Assembly (NCBI GenBank): GCA_946548065.1
Contig: CAMNPM010000005.1
Span: forward strand, 1-64,000
Reading direction: 5' to 3'
Length of the DNA stretch: 64,000 bases
DNA from: an uncultured Prevotella sp.
GTDB taxonomy: Bacteria; Bacteroidota; Bacteroidia; Bacteroidales; Bacteroidaceae
Position numbers and translations under genes: made by a program. A model generated the notes under the pieces. It was not told the DNA's origin and searched no databases. It worked only from the letters and a program-made list of their open reading frames with translations. Of the stretch, positions 28,701 to 36,537 are shown in pieces. Within the stretch, counting starts at the first letter, position 1; each line of letters starts with the position of its first letter.

Positions 28701-29609
28701 ATGGACTTTAGGACGATAGTCGATATTCCTACGCTGGGCTTCCAGATTGAGCCGTGCGACGAGATACTCTTTGTTGGCTCATGCTTTGCCGACAGCATCG
28801 GACAGCGCTTTCGCGAGGAAGGTTTCCCCGTGACGGTGAATCCCTACGGTACCATGTACAACCCTGCCTCGGTGCTGCATACCGCAGAGCGTTACGAGGG
28901 AACACCCCGGGTGGTCTTTATCACCCTGGGTACCAATCATGTCTACCGATTAAAAGAGACGGGCGAGATAGTCGACAACTGTCAGAAGCGTCCGCAGAGT
29001 CTCTTCCAGGAAGAAGAGCTGACCATAGAGGCTTGTTGCAACTTCCTCAGTCAGGCCATTGGCCGGTTCCGGCAGCGCAACCCTGAGGTGCATGTGGTGC
29101 TGACCGTCAGTCCTATCCGCTATCGGAAATATGGCTACCATGAGAGCCAGCTCTCAAAGGCCACCCTGCTCCTGGCGGTAGATAAGCTGGCCCCCAGGGC
29201 TAGTAATCCTAGTCGCCCTAGTCATCCTAGTCAACCTAGTCTCCCTAGTCATCCTAGTCGTCCTAGTCGTCCTAGTCAACCTAGTCAACCTAGTGAGCCT
29301 AGTATTACTACCTACTTCCCCTCCTATGAAATCCTGATGGACGAACTCCGCGACTACCGTTTCTATGCCCCTGATATGCTGCATCCCTCCCAGCAGGCTG
29401 TCGAATACATCTGGGAACGTTTGGTAGACGCCTGCTTCTCGCCAGCTGCAAAAGACTATCTCAATGAGTGGCGCCCACTGAAACAAGCTCTAAGCCATCG
29501 TCCTTTTGACCCAGATGCAGAAGCCTATCACATCTTCCTTCAGCAGACACAGAGGCGCCTGCAGGCATTTCAACAAAAATATCCGGCTTTTAAAATGCCA
29601 GACGTGTAG
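28701..29609 (+). CDS. GSCFA-domain protein
   Basis: The family signature appears as FVGSCFADSIG (about residues 24-34), followed by NPYGTMYNPASV and the C-terminal FPSYEILMDELRDYRFYAPDMLHPS. This domain is related to SGNH/GDSL hydrolases, with a Ser in GSC and Asp/His in DMLHPS, and is usually found with envelope or capsule genes. Substrate unknown. It lies 32 bp after fkp. A 12-copy PSx tract (about residues 167-203) interrupts the domain just before the conserved FPSYE block. Confidence 0.88.
   Translation: MDFRTIVDIPTLGFQIEPCDEILFVGSCFADSIGQRFREEGFPVTVNPYGTMYNPASVLHTAERYEGTPRVVFITLGTNHVYRLKETGEIVDNCQKRPQSLFQEEELTIEACCNFLSQAIGRFRQRNPEVHVVLTVSPIRYRKYGYHESQLSKATLLLAVDKLAPRASNPSRPSHPSQPSLPSHPSRPSRPSQPSQPSEPSITTYFPSYEILMDELRDYRFYAPDMLHPSQQAVEYIWERLVDACFSPAAKDYLNEWRPLKQALSHRPFDPDAEAYHIFLQQTQRRLQAFQQKYPAFKMPDV
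29199..29309 (+). repeat. In-frame CCTAGTNNN tandem repeat inside the GSCFA gene
   Basis: Twelve consecutive 9-bp units, nearly all CCTAGT followed by a variable triplet, encode Pro-Ser-x (x = R, H, Q, L, E). The first six bases of the unit are almost invariant while the third codon varies freely. The conservation is therefore at DNA level as much as protein level. Confidence 0.92.
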
Positions 29610-29724
29610 ACGGCTAAGGTTGTTCCAGACTCTCATTAACAGATTTAATGTGCTGTGGACTACCACTGAATATCAATTTATAAAAGGCTATCATTAAAAA
29701 TCTAATCTATAAAAGACTTCTATA

Positions 29725-30420
29725 ATGACACAAAATCATCAGAACAATCCCGTTGAACCTGCGGCAATGATTGATGCCGTATTGCGGAAAGAGAAAAACT
29801 GGGGCGAACTTTGGTTTTATCAGAAGACAGTCACCCTCTATCAGATGACTTACGTTTTCACACAGCGGTTCCTCCCTAAGCACGGTGACCGCACAGTAGA
29901 CCAGATGGTACAGGCGGCTCGTTCCGGTAAACAAAACATCGTAGAAGGAATGGCGGACGGTGTGACTTCCATGGAACTGGAGTTGAAAATGTTGAATGTG
30001 GCTCGTTCTTCGTTGAAGGAACTGCGGGAGGACTATGAGGACTATCTGGTGTCGCGACGCCTGTCTCTTTGGGGCAAGGACCATCCTCGTTACGAAAAAC
30101 TTGTGTCCTATTGCTATGATCATAATCTCTATACAGACTACGAGCCTTTTTTCCTGCGATGGACGGATGAGGAGATGGCCAATGCTGCGCTGTCGCTCTG
30201 TCATTATGTCGACAGGATGATGATTAGCTATGAAAAGTGGCTTGAAAAGGATTTCAAGGAGAATGGCGGTATACGCGAGAGAATGACCGCAGCCCGACTG
30301 GGCTATCGCAACATGCAGAAATCACAAATCGAGGAAAAAGACCGTGAGATAGCCGCGCTGAAGGCTGAGATAGCAAGACTGAATCAGGAAATCCTGCGCT
30401 TGAAGCAAAGAGGGGGCTAG
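29725..30420 (+). CDS. Four-helix-bundle (S23-like) protein with coiled-coil tail
   Basis: This 231-aa protein belongs to the four-helix-bundle family related to the 23S rRNA intervening-sequence protein. The core is AARSGKQNIVEGMADG and ELELKMLNVARSSLKELREDYEDYL (split around residue 85). The last 45 residues form a heptad-rich coiled coil (EIAALKAEIARLNQEILRLK). Members often sit near envelope polysaccharide genes and their function is not established. It follows the GSCFA gene by 115 bp with no clear promoter of its own. Confidence 0.8.
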   Translation: MTQNHQNNPVEPAAMIDAVLRKEKNWGELWFYQKTVTLYQMTYVFTQRFLPKHGDRTVDQMVQAARSGKQNIVEGMADGVTSMELELKMLNVARSSLKELREDYEDYLVSRRLSLWGKDHPRYEKLVSYCYDHNLYTDYEPFFLRWTDEEMANAALSLCHYVDRMMISYEKWLEKDFKENGGIRERMTAARLGYRNMQKSQIEEKDREIAALKAEIARLNQEILRLKQRGG

Positions 30421-30429
30421 GTTTTTTTT

Positions 30430-30526
30430 ACTAGGGGAACTAGTTAGCCTAGTTTTCCTAGTTTTCCTAGTAGTCCTAGCGCTCCTAGTGCTCCTAGTAG
30501 TCCTAGTGTCCCTAGTTAAACTAGTG
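30430..30526. repeat. Intergenic CCTAGTNNN tandem repeat
   Basis: About eleven 9-bp units of the same CTAGT family as in fkp and the GSCFA gene, here untranslated. They begin 10 bp after a stop codon and end about 30 bp before the murF-alr promoter. Confidence 0.9.
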
Positions 30527-30556
30527 AAAAATTTTTTCTGTTTCTCTTTTTTTTAT

Positions 30557-30564
30557 TAACTTTG
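30557..30564 (+). promoter_or_regulatory. -7 promoter element of murF-alr
   Basis: TAACTTTG ends only 5 bp before the ATG at 30570, so a start site about 7 bp downstream would give a leaderless or nearly leaderless mRNA. Confidence 0.55.
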
Positions 30565-30569
30565 CACCT

Positions 30570-33008
30570 ATGAATTATACAATAGAGAAAATTACTACGC
30601 TCCTTGGAGCGCGCCGCATCGGTACTGCCGATGCCCAGATAGGGTGGCTGCTCACCGACAGCCGCTCCCTTTGTTTCCCTGAAGAAACCTTGTTTTTTGC
30701 ATTGAAGACCCAGCGCAACGATGGCCATCGGTATATTGATGACCTCTACCGCAGAGGTGTTCGCAACTTCGTGGTTGAGAGCGAGGCTCTCTCCTCTCTC
30801 CTCCCTCCTCCCTCCTCTTTCTCTGACGCCAACTTCCTTGTTGTGCCTTCCCCGCTGGAGGCTCTTCAGCGGCTGGCTGAGCGTCACCGTGATGAGTTCG
30901 ACATTCCCATAGTTGGCATCACAGGCTCTAACGGCAAGACGATGGTGAAGGAATGGCTCTACCAGGTGCTGTCTCCCCAGATGACGGTCACGCGTTCGCC
31001 TAAGAGCTACAACTCGCAAATCGGTGTGCCTCTGTCGGTCTGGCTGCTGAACGAACAGAGCCAGATAGGCATCTTCGAGGCTGGCATCAGTCAGCTGGGC
31101 GAGATGGATGCCCTGCGCGACATCATCCAGCCAACCATCGGCATCCTCACTTCTTTAGGGGCTGCCCATCAGGAGAATTTCCGCTCGCTTGAGGAGAAGT
31201 GTATGGAGAAGCTGAGGCTGTTTCAGGATGCCAAGGTCATCATCTACAATGCCGACGACGACCTCGTGAGCCGCTGCATCCGCCGTTCGGGCTTCAAAGG
31301 CAAGAAGATTGGCTGGCACCGCGCAGAGCTGTTGCACACCTATCAGCTACCGTTTACCGACGAGGCCTCGATAGAGTGTTCGCTGGCCGTGGCTGCCACT
31401 GCTCTCTATTTGGGTGTCGCTCCCGACCAGCTGGCTGAGCGCATGCAGCATCTGGAGCCGGTGGCTATGCGCCTGGAGGTGAAGGAAGGTCAGCACGGCT
31501 GTACGATTATCAACGACTCATACAACTCCGACATCAATTCTCTCGACATCGCGCTTGACTTCATGTCGCGTCGTGAGGAGACCAACCGAACACTCATACT
31601 GAGCGACATCTACCAGAGCGGTCTCACCGATGCCGAGCTATATGCAGAGGTCAATGCCCTCTGCCAGAAGCGGGGTGTCAGCAAGCTCATTGGCATTGGC
31701 CCCCGCATCAGCGCTAATTCTGCGCTCTTCACTCCTCTGTCTCATACGGATTCTGCGGCCTTCACCCTTCGCTCTTCACTCTTCTTTGATACAACCGAGG
31801 AGTTCCTGGCCAGCGATGCATTCCGGCAGCTACACGATGAGGTGGTACTTATCAAGGGTGCGCGCACCTTTGGCTTCGACCGTATCAGCGAACGGCTGGA
31901 ACGGAAGGTACATGAAACCATCCTCGAGGTGAATCTCAACGCCTTGGTGCACAATCTGAACTACTACCGCTCGTTCCTGAAGCCTGAGACTAAGTTGGTG
32001 TGCATGGTGAAGGCCGATGCCTACGGAGCTGGTGCCGTGGAGGTGGCCAAGACACTGCAGGAGCACCGGGTAGACTATCTGGCGGTAGCTGTGGCCGACG
32101 AGGGTGTCACCCTGCGTCAGAATGGCATCACGCAGAACATCATGATCATGAACCCTGAAATGACGGCTTTCAAGACCATGTTCGACTACGACCTGGAGCC
32201 GGAGGTCTACTCCTTCCGGCTGATGGATGCCCTCATCCGTGCGGCTGAGAAGGAAGGTATCACGGGATGGCCTGTGCATATCAAGCTCGACACGGGCATG
32301 CACCGGCTGGGCTTCAATCCCGAGCAGGACATCGATGAACTCATACGCAGGCTGAAGAGCCAGAATGCCATCATCCCCCGTTCCGTGTTCAGCCATTTCG
32401 TAGGTTCCGACAGCGTAGACTTCGACCGTTTCTCAACTTTCCAGTTTGAGCGTTTCGACGCGGCAAGTCAGAAGCTGCAGGCAGCGTTCGCGCATAAAAT
32501 TATCCGCCACATGGACAACTCGGCTGCCATCGAGCACTTCCCCGAGCGGCAGCTCGACATGTGCCGCCTGGGTCTGGGGCTCTATGGCTATGACCCTATG
32601 GGACACGGAGCATCCCTGATACCTGTGTCCACGTTGAAGACTACCATCCTGCAGCTGCGACAGGTGCCTAAGGACGAGACTGTGGGGTATTCGCGCCGTG
32701 GCATATTGACACGCGACAGTGTCATTGCTGCCATCCCCATCGGCTATGCCGACGGACTGAACCGCCACCTGGGGCGCGGCGCCTGCTATTGTCTGGTGAA
32801 CGGACAGAAGGCTCCCTACGTGGGCAACATCTGTATGGATGTAGCCATGATTGACGTGACAGACATTCCCTGCCAGGAAGGCGACATGGTTGAGATCTTC
32901 GGTGAGCATCTGCCCGCCACCACCCTCAGCGATGTCCTCGACACCATCCCCTACGAGGTGCTGACCAGTGTCAGCTCCCGCGTCAAGAAGGTCTACTTCC
33001 AGGATTGA
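30570..33008 (+). CDS. Bifunctional MurF ligase / alanine racemase
   Basis: This fusion supplies D-Ala and adds D-Ala-D-Ala to UDP-MurNAc-tripeptide in peptidoglycan synthesis. The MurF half (about 1-445) has the ATP loop GITGSNGKTMVKEW (near 117), EAGISQLGEMD and NDSYNSD. The Alr half starts near 450 (EVNLNALVHNLNYYRSFL) with the PLP lysine in MVKADAYGAGA and later HMDNSAAIEHFPE and RLGLGLYGY. Such MurF-Alr fusions are typical of Bacteroidales. Two loops in the MurF half carry low-complexity CT-rich insertions (about 30778-30832 and 31722-31793) that look like repeat-derived padding. Confidence 0.93.
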   Translation: MNYTIEKITTLLGARRIGTADAQIGWLLTDSRSLCFPEETLFFALKTQRNDGHRYIDDLYRRGVRNFVVESEALSSLLPPPSSFSDANFLVVPSPLEALQRLAERHRDEFDIPIVGITGSNGKTMVKEWLYQVLSPQMTVTRSPKSYNSQIGVPLSVWLLNEQSQIGIFEAGISQLGEMDALRDIIQPTIGILTSLGAAHQENFRSLEEKCMEKLRLFQDAKVIIYNADDDLVSRCIRRSGFKGKKIGWHRAELLHTYQLPFTDEASIECSLAVAATALYLGVAPDQLAERMQHLEPVAMRLEVKEGQHGCTIINDSYNSDINSLDIALDFMSRREETNRTLILSDIYQSGLTDAELYAEVNALCQKRGVSKLIGIGPRISANSALFTPLSHTDSAAFTLRSSLFFDTTEEFLASDAFRQLHDEVVLIKGARTFGFDRISERLERKVHETILEVNLNALVHNLNYYRSFLKPETKLVCMVKADAYGAGAVEVAKTLQEHRVDYLAVAVADEGVTLRQNGITQNIMIMNPEMTAFKTMFDYDLEPEVYSFRLMDALIRAAEKEGITGWPVHIKLDTGMHRLGFNPEQDIDELIRRLKSQNAIIPRSVFSHFVGSDSVDFDRFSTFQFERFDAASQKLQAAFAHKIIRHMDNSAAIEHFPERQLDMCRLGLGLYGYDPMGHGASLIPVSTLKTTILQLRQVPKDETVGYSRRGILTRDSVIAAIPIGYADGLNRHLGRGACYCLVNGQKAPYVGNICMDVAMIDVTDIPCQEGDMVEIFGEHLPATTLSDVLDTIPYEVLTSVSSRVKKVYFQD

Positions 33009-33054
33009 CAGCAGGCACGGGGGAGGATGAGAGATGAATTTTTTGTCAAAATCC

Positions 33055-33085
33055 TTTGCCGTTTCAAAAATGTTTTGTAACTTTG
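33055..33085 (+). promoter_or_regulatory. Promoter of the membrane HTH regulator gene
   Basis: TTTG (33055-33058), a 19-bp spacer and TAACTTTG (33078-33085) form a full-consensus Bacteroidetes promoter. The predicted leader is short. Confidence 0.75.
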
Positions 33086-33104
33086 CACACATTATTAATA
33101 ATAT

Positions 33105-34712
33105 ATGAGAAGAACAACGAAAGCTACGACGCGTAATTGGCAGCCACTGCTGTTCACCTTCTGCCTGATGTTCTCTGTCATGCAGGCAGCGGCCCAGCAG
33201 CGGTGCGACTCCATACGGTTGCTCTTCCCTGACTCCGCGACAGCCATCGTCCCCGGCTTCTCCGCTACACAGAGTGTGCTCGACTCTATCGCTGCAAGCT
33301 TGAAATTACCACCCAACATAGGGCGAAAGATAACCCTCTCGGACGCTTCGCAACCCATGACGAAGACCGATGCCAGACAAGATTCAGTGCGACGCTTACG
33401 ATTAGAAAGCGTTGCACTTTTTCTTTCCGGCTGTTCCGTTTCGGATTCGTTAATTATTTTTCAGTCAGACACTTGCGGCGTTTTTGTTGCTTCGGATTCT
33501 TTGAAAACTGCAACGCCGACCGACACTATACCTTATATATATAATGACTCCGTCGCCGCTTCCCTCCAGCCCGACACCGTCCATACCGTGTGGCTTCACA
33601 TCGACGGAGGACAATGGCTTGGCACTGGCAACTACGATGTCTACCAGCAGTATGCTGCTGATATGTCAGCCAGCGACAGCTTGTCGGTCGACACTGTGGC
33701 TGTTGTCCAGCGAAGCAAAACCATCCCGCCAACCGGTGTGCCTGTCACGGTCAAAAAGAAAAAGCAGTCCCCGGCTCGGGCGGTAACTTTCAGAAAGCAA
33801 TCCCTGGCTCCGGCGTCAACATCCCCAAAGCAATCCCCGGCTCCGGCGTCAACATCCCCAAAGCAATCCCCAACTCAGCCGGCAGTACCCAAAACCAGTT
33901 CAACCGATATGGAACAAATTGAAAATCTCAAGTCTCTCGTCTCACGCCAGCATGACACCATCAGTCAGCTTCGCCAACAGTTGGCCGAGGCGATAGAACG
34001 AGGAAACCAGGCTCTACAGCAGACTACCGCCGGCGTACCCATGTTCTGGTTGTGGGTACTCCTCTTGCTGGCAGCACTGCTACTTGCCGCTTTCTTGTTC
34101 AAGCGCCGGCAGTATGCCAAGGCAGCCCGCCGGCTGAACGACCAGGAGCTGCGGATGAACAACCTCTCCATGGAGCTCAACCGCCAGCGCGAAGAACTGG
34201 AAAAGATTAAAGCCGCCACCGCTGTCCCCGACGGTTCGGACGCTGATGCCTCTGCCACCCAAACTGGCGGAGACACTTTTCCTGTTTCAGCCCCCGCCTC
34301 CCCCGTTGCCCCCGTCTCCCCCGCACCCCAGAAATCGGGTTCTGCCCAGTCGCAGTCTGACACCTTCGAGAATATGTGGCGCGGAAAGGCACTCTATGCT
34401 TCCCTCGTCAACGGTAGCGTAGAGCGCATCGACCATTGGGGCCGCGAGGAGATCACCGGTCTCGTGGAATACTACCGGCTGCTGAAGCGTAGCTTCGTGG
34501 AGTCTATGGAGAACGACTACAACTCGCTTTCGCGAAACCATAAACTGTTTCTTATCCTGGAAGACCTGGGCAAGACGGATGCTGAGATTCAGAAGCTGCT
34601 CAACATCACCCAGACCACCATCCGCTCGTTGCGCTTCCGCATCCGTGCCAAGCGGAAGAACGGCAACAACGACTCGTCGGACGACTCAGGCCAGCTGCGC
34701 CTCTTCTTCTGA
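33105..34712 (+). CDS. Membrane-spanning protein with C-terminal HTH, putative fimbrial regulator
   Basis: Of 535 aa, a signal peptide (about 1-30) leads an exported region (30-190) of unknown fold. A Pro/Ser/Lys-rich linker (215-265) made of 11-residue repeats follows, then a short coiled coil and one transmembrane helix (about 306-327, WLWVLLLLAALLLAAFLF). The cytoplasmic part has a second coiled coil and a C-terminal helix-turn-helix (LGKTDAEIQKLLNITQTTIR) with a basic end. This layout implies a one-component sensor-regulator with an outside sensory domain. Regulation of the adjacent fimbrial genes is inferred from position only. Confidence 0.75.
   Translation: MRRTTKATTRNWQPLLFTFCLMFSVMQAAAQQRCDSIRLLFPDSATAIVPGFSATQSVLDSIAASLKLPPNIGRKITLSDASQPMTKTDARQDSVRRLRLESVALFLSGCSVSDSLIIFQSDTCGVFVASDSLKTATPTDTIPYIYNDSVAASLQPDTVHTVWLHIDGGQWLGTGNYDVYQQYAADMSASDSLSVDTVAVVQRSKTIPPTGVPVTVKKKKQSPARAVTFRKQSLAPASTSPKQSPAPASTSPKQSPTQPAVPKTSSTDMEQIENLKSLVSRQHDTISQLRQQLAEAIERGNQALQQTTAGVPMFWLWVLLLLAALLLAAFLFKRRQYAKAARRLNDQELRMNNLSMELNRQREELEKIKAATAVPDGSDADASATQTGGDTFPVSAPASPVAPVSPAPQKSGSAQSQSDTFENMWRGKALYASLVNGSVERIDHWGREEITGLVEYYRLLKRSFVESMENDYNSLSRNHKLFLILEDLGKTDAEIQKLLNITQTTIRSLRFRIRAKRKNGNNDSSDDSGQLRLFF
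33795..33870 (+). repeat. 33-bp in-frame tandem repeat in regulator linker
   Basis: Units starting at 33795, 33828 and 33861 repeat with period 33 bp (11 residues, SPAPASTSPKQ-like). The first two copies are nearly identical. Confidence 0.85.
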
Positions 34713-35098
34713 TACCTTATTTTCGGAGCGCCAGAATACTCTGCCCCCCCCCAACCCCTCCCTTCAAGGGGAGGGGAAGAGTCCACTGAAGTTTACCCAT
34801 ACGATTCAACACAGATCCGAAAAACTGTCCATTGAATTAACAAAGGCCCCTAAAAACCATCATTTTTGCCGTTTTTTGCCTCGACAAGACCGTTGCATTT
34901 AAAGAATATTAACAACTTATCAAAATAGCTATATTTCGGGTAAAAAACCACAAAAACCCTTTAAAATAGGCTTTTCAAACTGCAACGTTTCACGATTTCC
35001 CTACCCGGAATCACGGATTTTCAACCTTTTTTTATGTCGATTATTCTTTACGTGTGTTAAATTCTTGTTAACTTTGTTCTCACATTATATAATAATTG
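34713..35098. other. Non-coding spacer with C9 tract, hairpin and promoter
   Basis: This 386-bp gap holds no supported gene. It has a run of nine C (34744-34752) and a CCCCTCCC/GGGAGGGG hairpin, which resembles a common dispersed Bacteroidales intergenic element and could end transcription of the regulator gene. A long AT-rich stretch follows, with TAACTTTG at 35069-35076, the likely -7 box for the next gene. Confidence 0.7.
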
Positions 35099-36499
35099 AT
35101 GAAGAAGCTACTATTGATTACTCTGATTCTGCTTCAGGCATTATCAGCTACTAAGGCACAAGAGACGGAGAGCACCGCCAAGGTGTTCTACCGCTTCGGC
35201 AGTACCCAGCTGCGCGGTACGTATATGGATAATGACGCTCAGCTGCAACAGCTGACGAGGTCCCTCACGAACACCGACATCGACTGGAGTCGTTATCGTA
35301 TTACCATTACCTCGTCATCTTCGCCTGAAGGTCGTGAGAATATTAATAGTAAGATGTCTGAACAGCGTGCCCAGTCCCTGGCCGACTATCTGGTGGAGAA
35401 AGGCCTCGTCTCGCGCGAACATATTATAATAAACAGTCATCGAGTAGACTGGAGCGAGCTGCGCACCCTGCTGAAGGAAAGCCCGCTGAACAGCGAGGCA
35501 ACGCCCTACGTCGAGTATCTCGACTCGGTCATCAGCCGTATCAATGCTGGCGAAGACATCAAGGACCATGAGGTCGTTGACGGACTGCGTAAGGTGTATA
35601 ACGGATGGAAGTTCCCCTATATCCGCCGTCATCTGTTCCCCCTGCTGCGCTATGCCAAGGCCACGCTGGAACCCATCGACGGTACCACGGTGCCTCTCCG
35701 TCCTAAAGAGGAGGTAGTGCTACCGCCCGTCACCATCCCAGAGACGGTTCTCCCTGATACGGTAGCCCCTGTTCCCACCGTTCCCAGCGATACCGTAGCT
35801 GTTACCCCCGTGGTTCCCACCGTTCCCAGCGATACCGTAGCTGTTACCCCCGTGGTTCCCACCGTTCCCAGCGATACCGTAGCTGTTACCCCCGTGGTTC
35901 CCGCAGAACCCACCGTTCCCGCTGAACCCGCCGTGTCGCCCGCACAGCCTACAGCACCCACGGTCCCCGTCGAGACCGTCATTGCGCCCTTTGCCCTCAA
36001 GACGAACCTGCTCTACGACGCCATCCTCATTCCCAACATCGGGGTGGAGTGGGGCTTTGCCAACCACTGGTCGGCAGCAGCCAACTGGATGTACACATGG
36101 CTCTCCAACGATGCCAAGCACCGCTACTGGCGCATCTATGGCGGCGACCTGGAGCTGCGCTACTGGCTGGGCAGCGACGAGGCTCGCCCGCTCAAGGGCC
36201 ACCACTTCGGAGCCTATGGCGGCATGCTGACCTACGACATCGAGTTTGGCGGCAAGGGCTACCAGGCCCATAAGTGGAGCTACCACTTCGGACTGTCCTA
36301 CGGCTACTCCATGCCCATCGCCCGCCGGCTGAACCTCGACTTCAACATCGGCATCGGCTACCTGGGTGGCGAGTACTACGAATACGAGCCCTACTACGAC
36401 GGCTACCATTGGCTGGCCACGAAGCAGCGCCGCTGGTTCGGACCCACCAAGGCCGAGGTGTCGCTGGTGTGGCTGTTGTTTAATAAAAAGAAGAAGTAA
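35099..36499 (+). CDS. OmpA-like/DUF3575 outer-membrane protein
   Basis: A signal peptide (about 1-21, ending KAQ) leads an OmpA-C-like domain (30-130) containing ITSSSSPEGRENINSKMSEQRAQ (split; SPEG near 82). A Pro/Val/Thr-rich linker with a 42-bp tandem repeat follows. The C-terminal DUF3575 barrel-like domain (from about 295, ALKTNLLYDAILIPNIGVEWG) ends in VSLVWLLF. The true start is ATG 35099; the codon before it is TTG. Proteins of this type regularly precede Mfa/FimA-type fimbrillin genes. Placing the peptidoglycan-binding-like domain N-terminal to the barrel is the reverse of classical OmpA. Confidence 0.82.
   Translation: MKKLLLITLILLQALSATKAQETESTAKVFYRFGSTQLRGTYMDNDAQLQQLTRSLTNTDIDWSRYRITITSSSSPEGRENINSKMSEQRAQSLADYLVEKGLVSREHIIINSHRVDWSELRTLLKESPLNSEATPYVEYLDSVISRINAGEDIKDHEVVDGLRKVYNGWKFPYIRRHLFPLLRYAKATLEPIDGTTVPLRPKEEVVLPPVTIPETVLPDTVAPVPTVPSDTVAVTPVVPTVPSDTVAVTPVVPTVPSDTVAVTPVVPAEPTVPAEPAVSPAQPTAPTVPVETVIAPFALKTNLLYDAILIPNIGVEWGFANHWSAAANWMYTWLSNDAKHRYWRIYGGDLELRYWLGSDEARPLKGHHFGAYGGMLTYDIEFGGKGYQAHKWSYHFGLSYGYSMPIARRLNLDFNIGIGYLGGEYYEYEPYYDGYHWLATKQRRWFGPTKAEVSLVWLLFNKKKK
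35771..35896 (+). repeat. Three exact 42-bp tandem repeats in the OmpA/DUF3575 gene
   Basis: Units begin at 35771, 35813 and 35855 and look identical. Each encodes VPTVPSDTVAVTPV, a 14-residue linker unit. Exact identity suggests recent expansion. Confidence 0.92.
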
Positions 36500-36537
36500 T
36501 ATTAATCGGCTCTGAGCCGTAACCTATAACTAATGAT

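Noticed and set aside
29199..30526. CCTAGTNNN arrays considered as a CRISPR array
   Set aside because: Units are 9 bp with 3-bp variable parts, two arrays are in-frame coding, and there are no cas genes.
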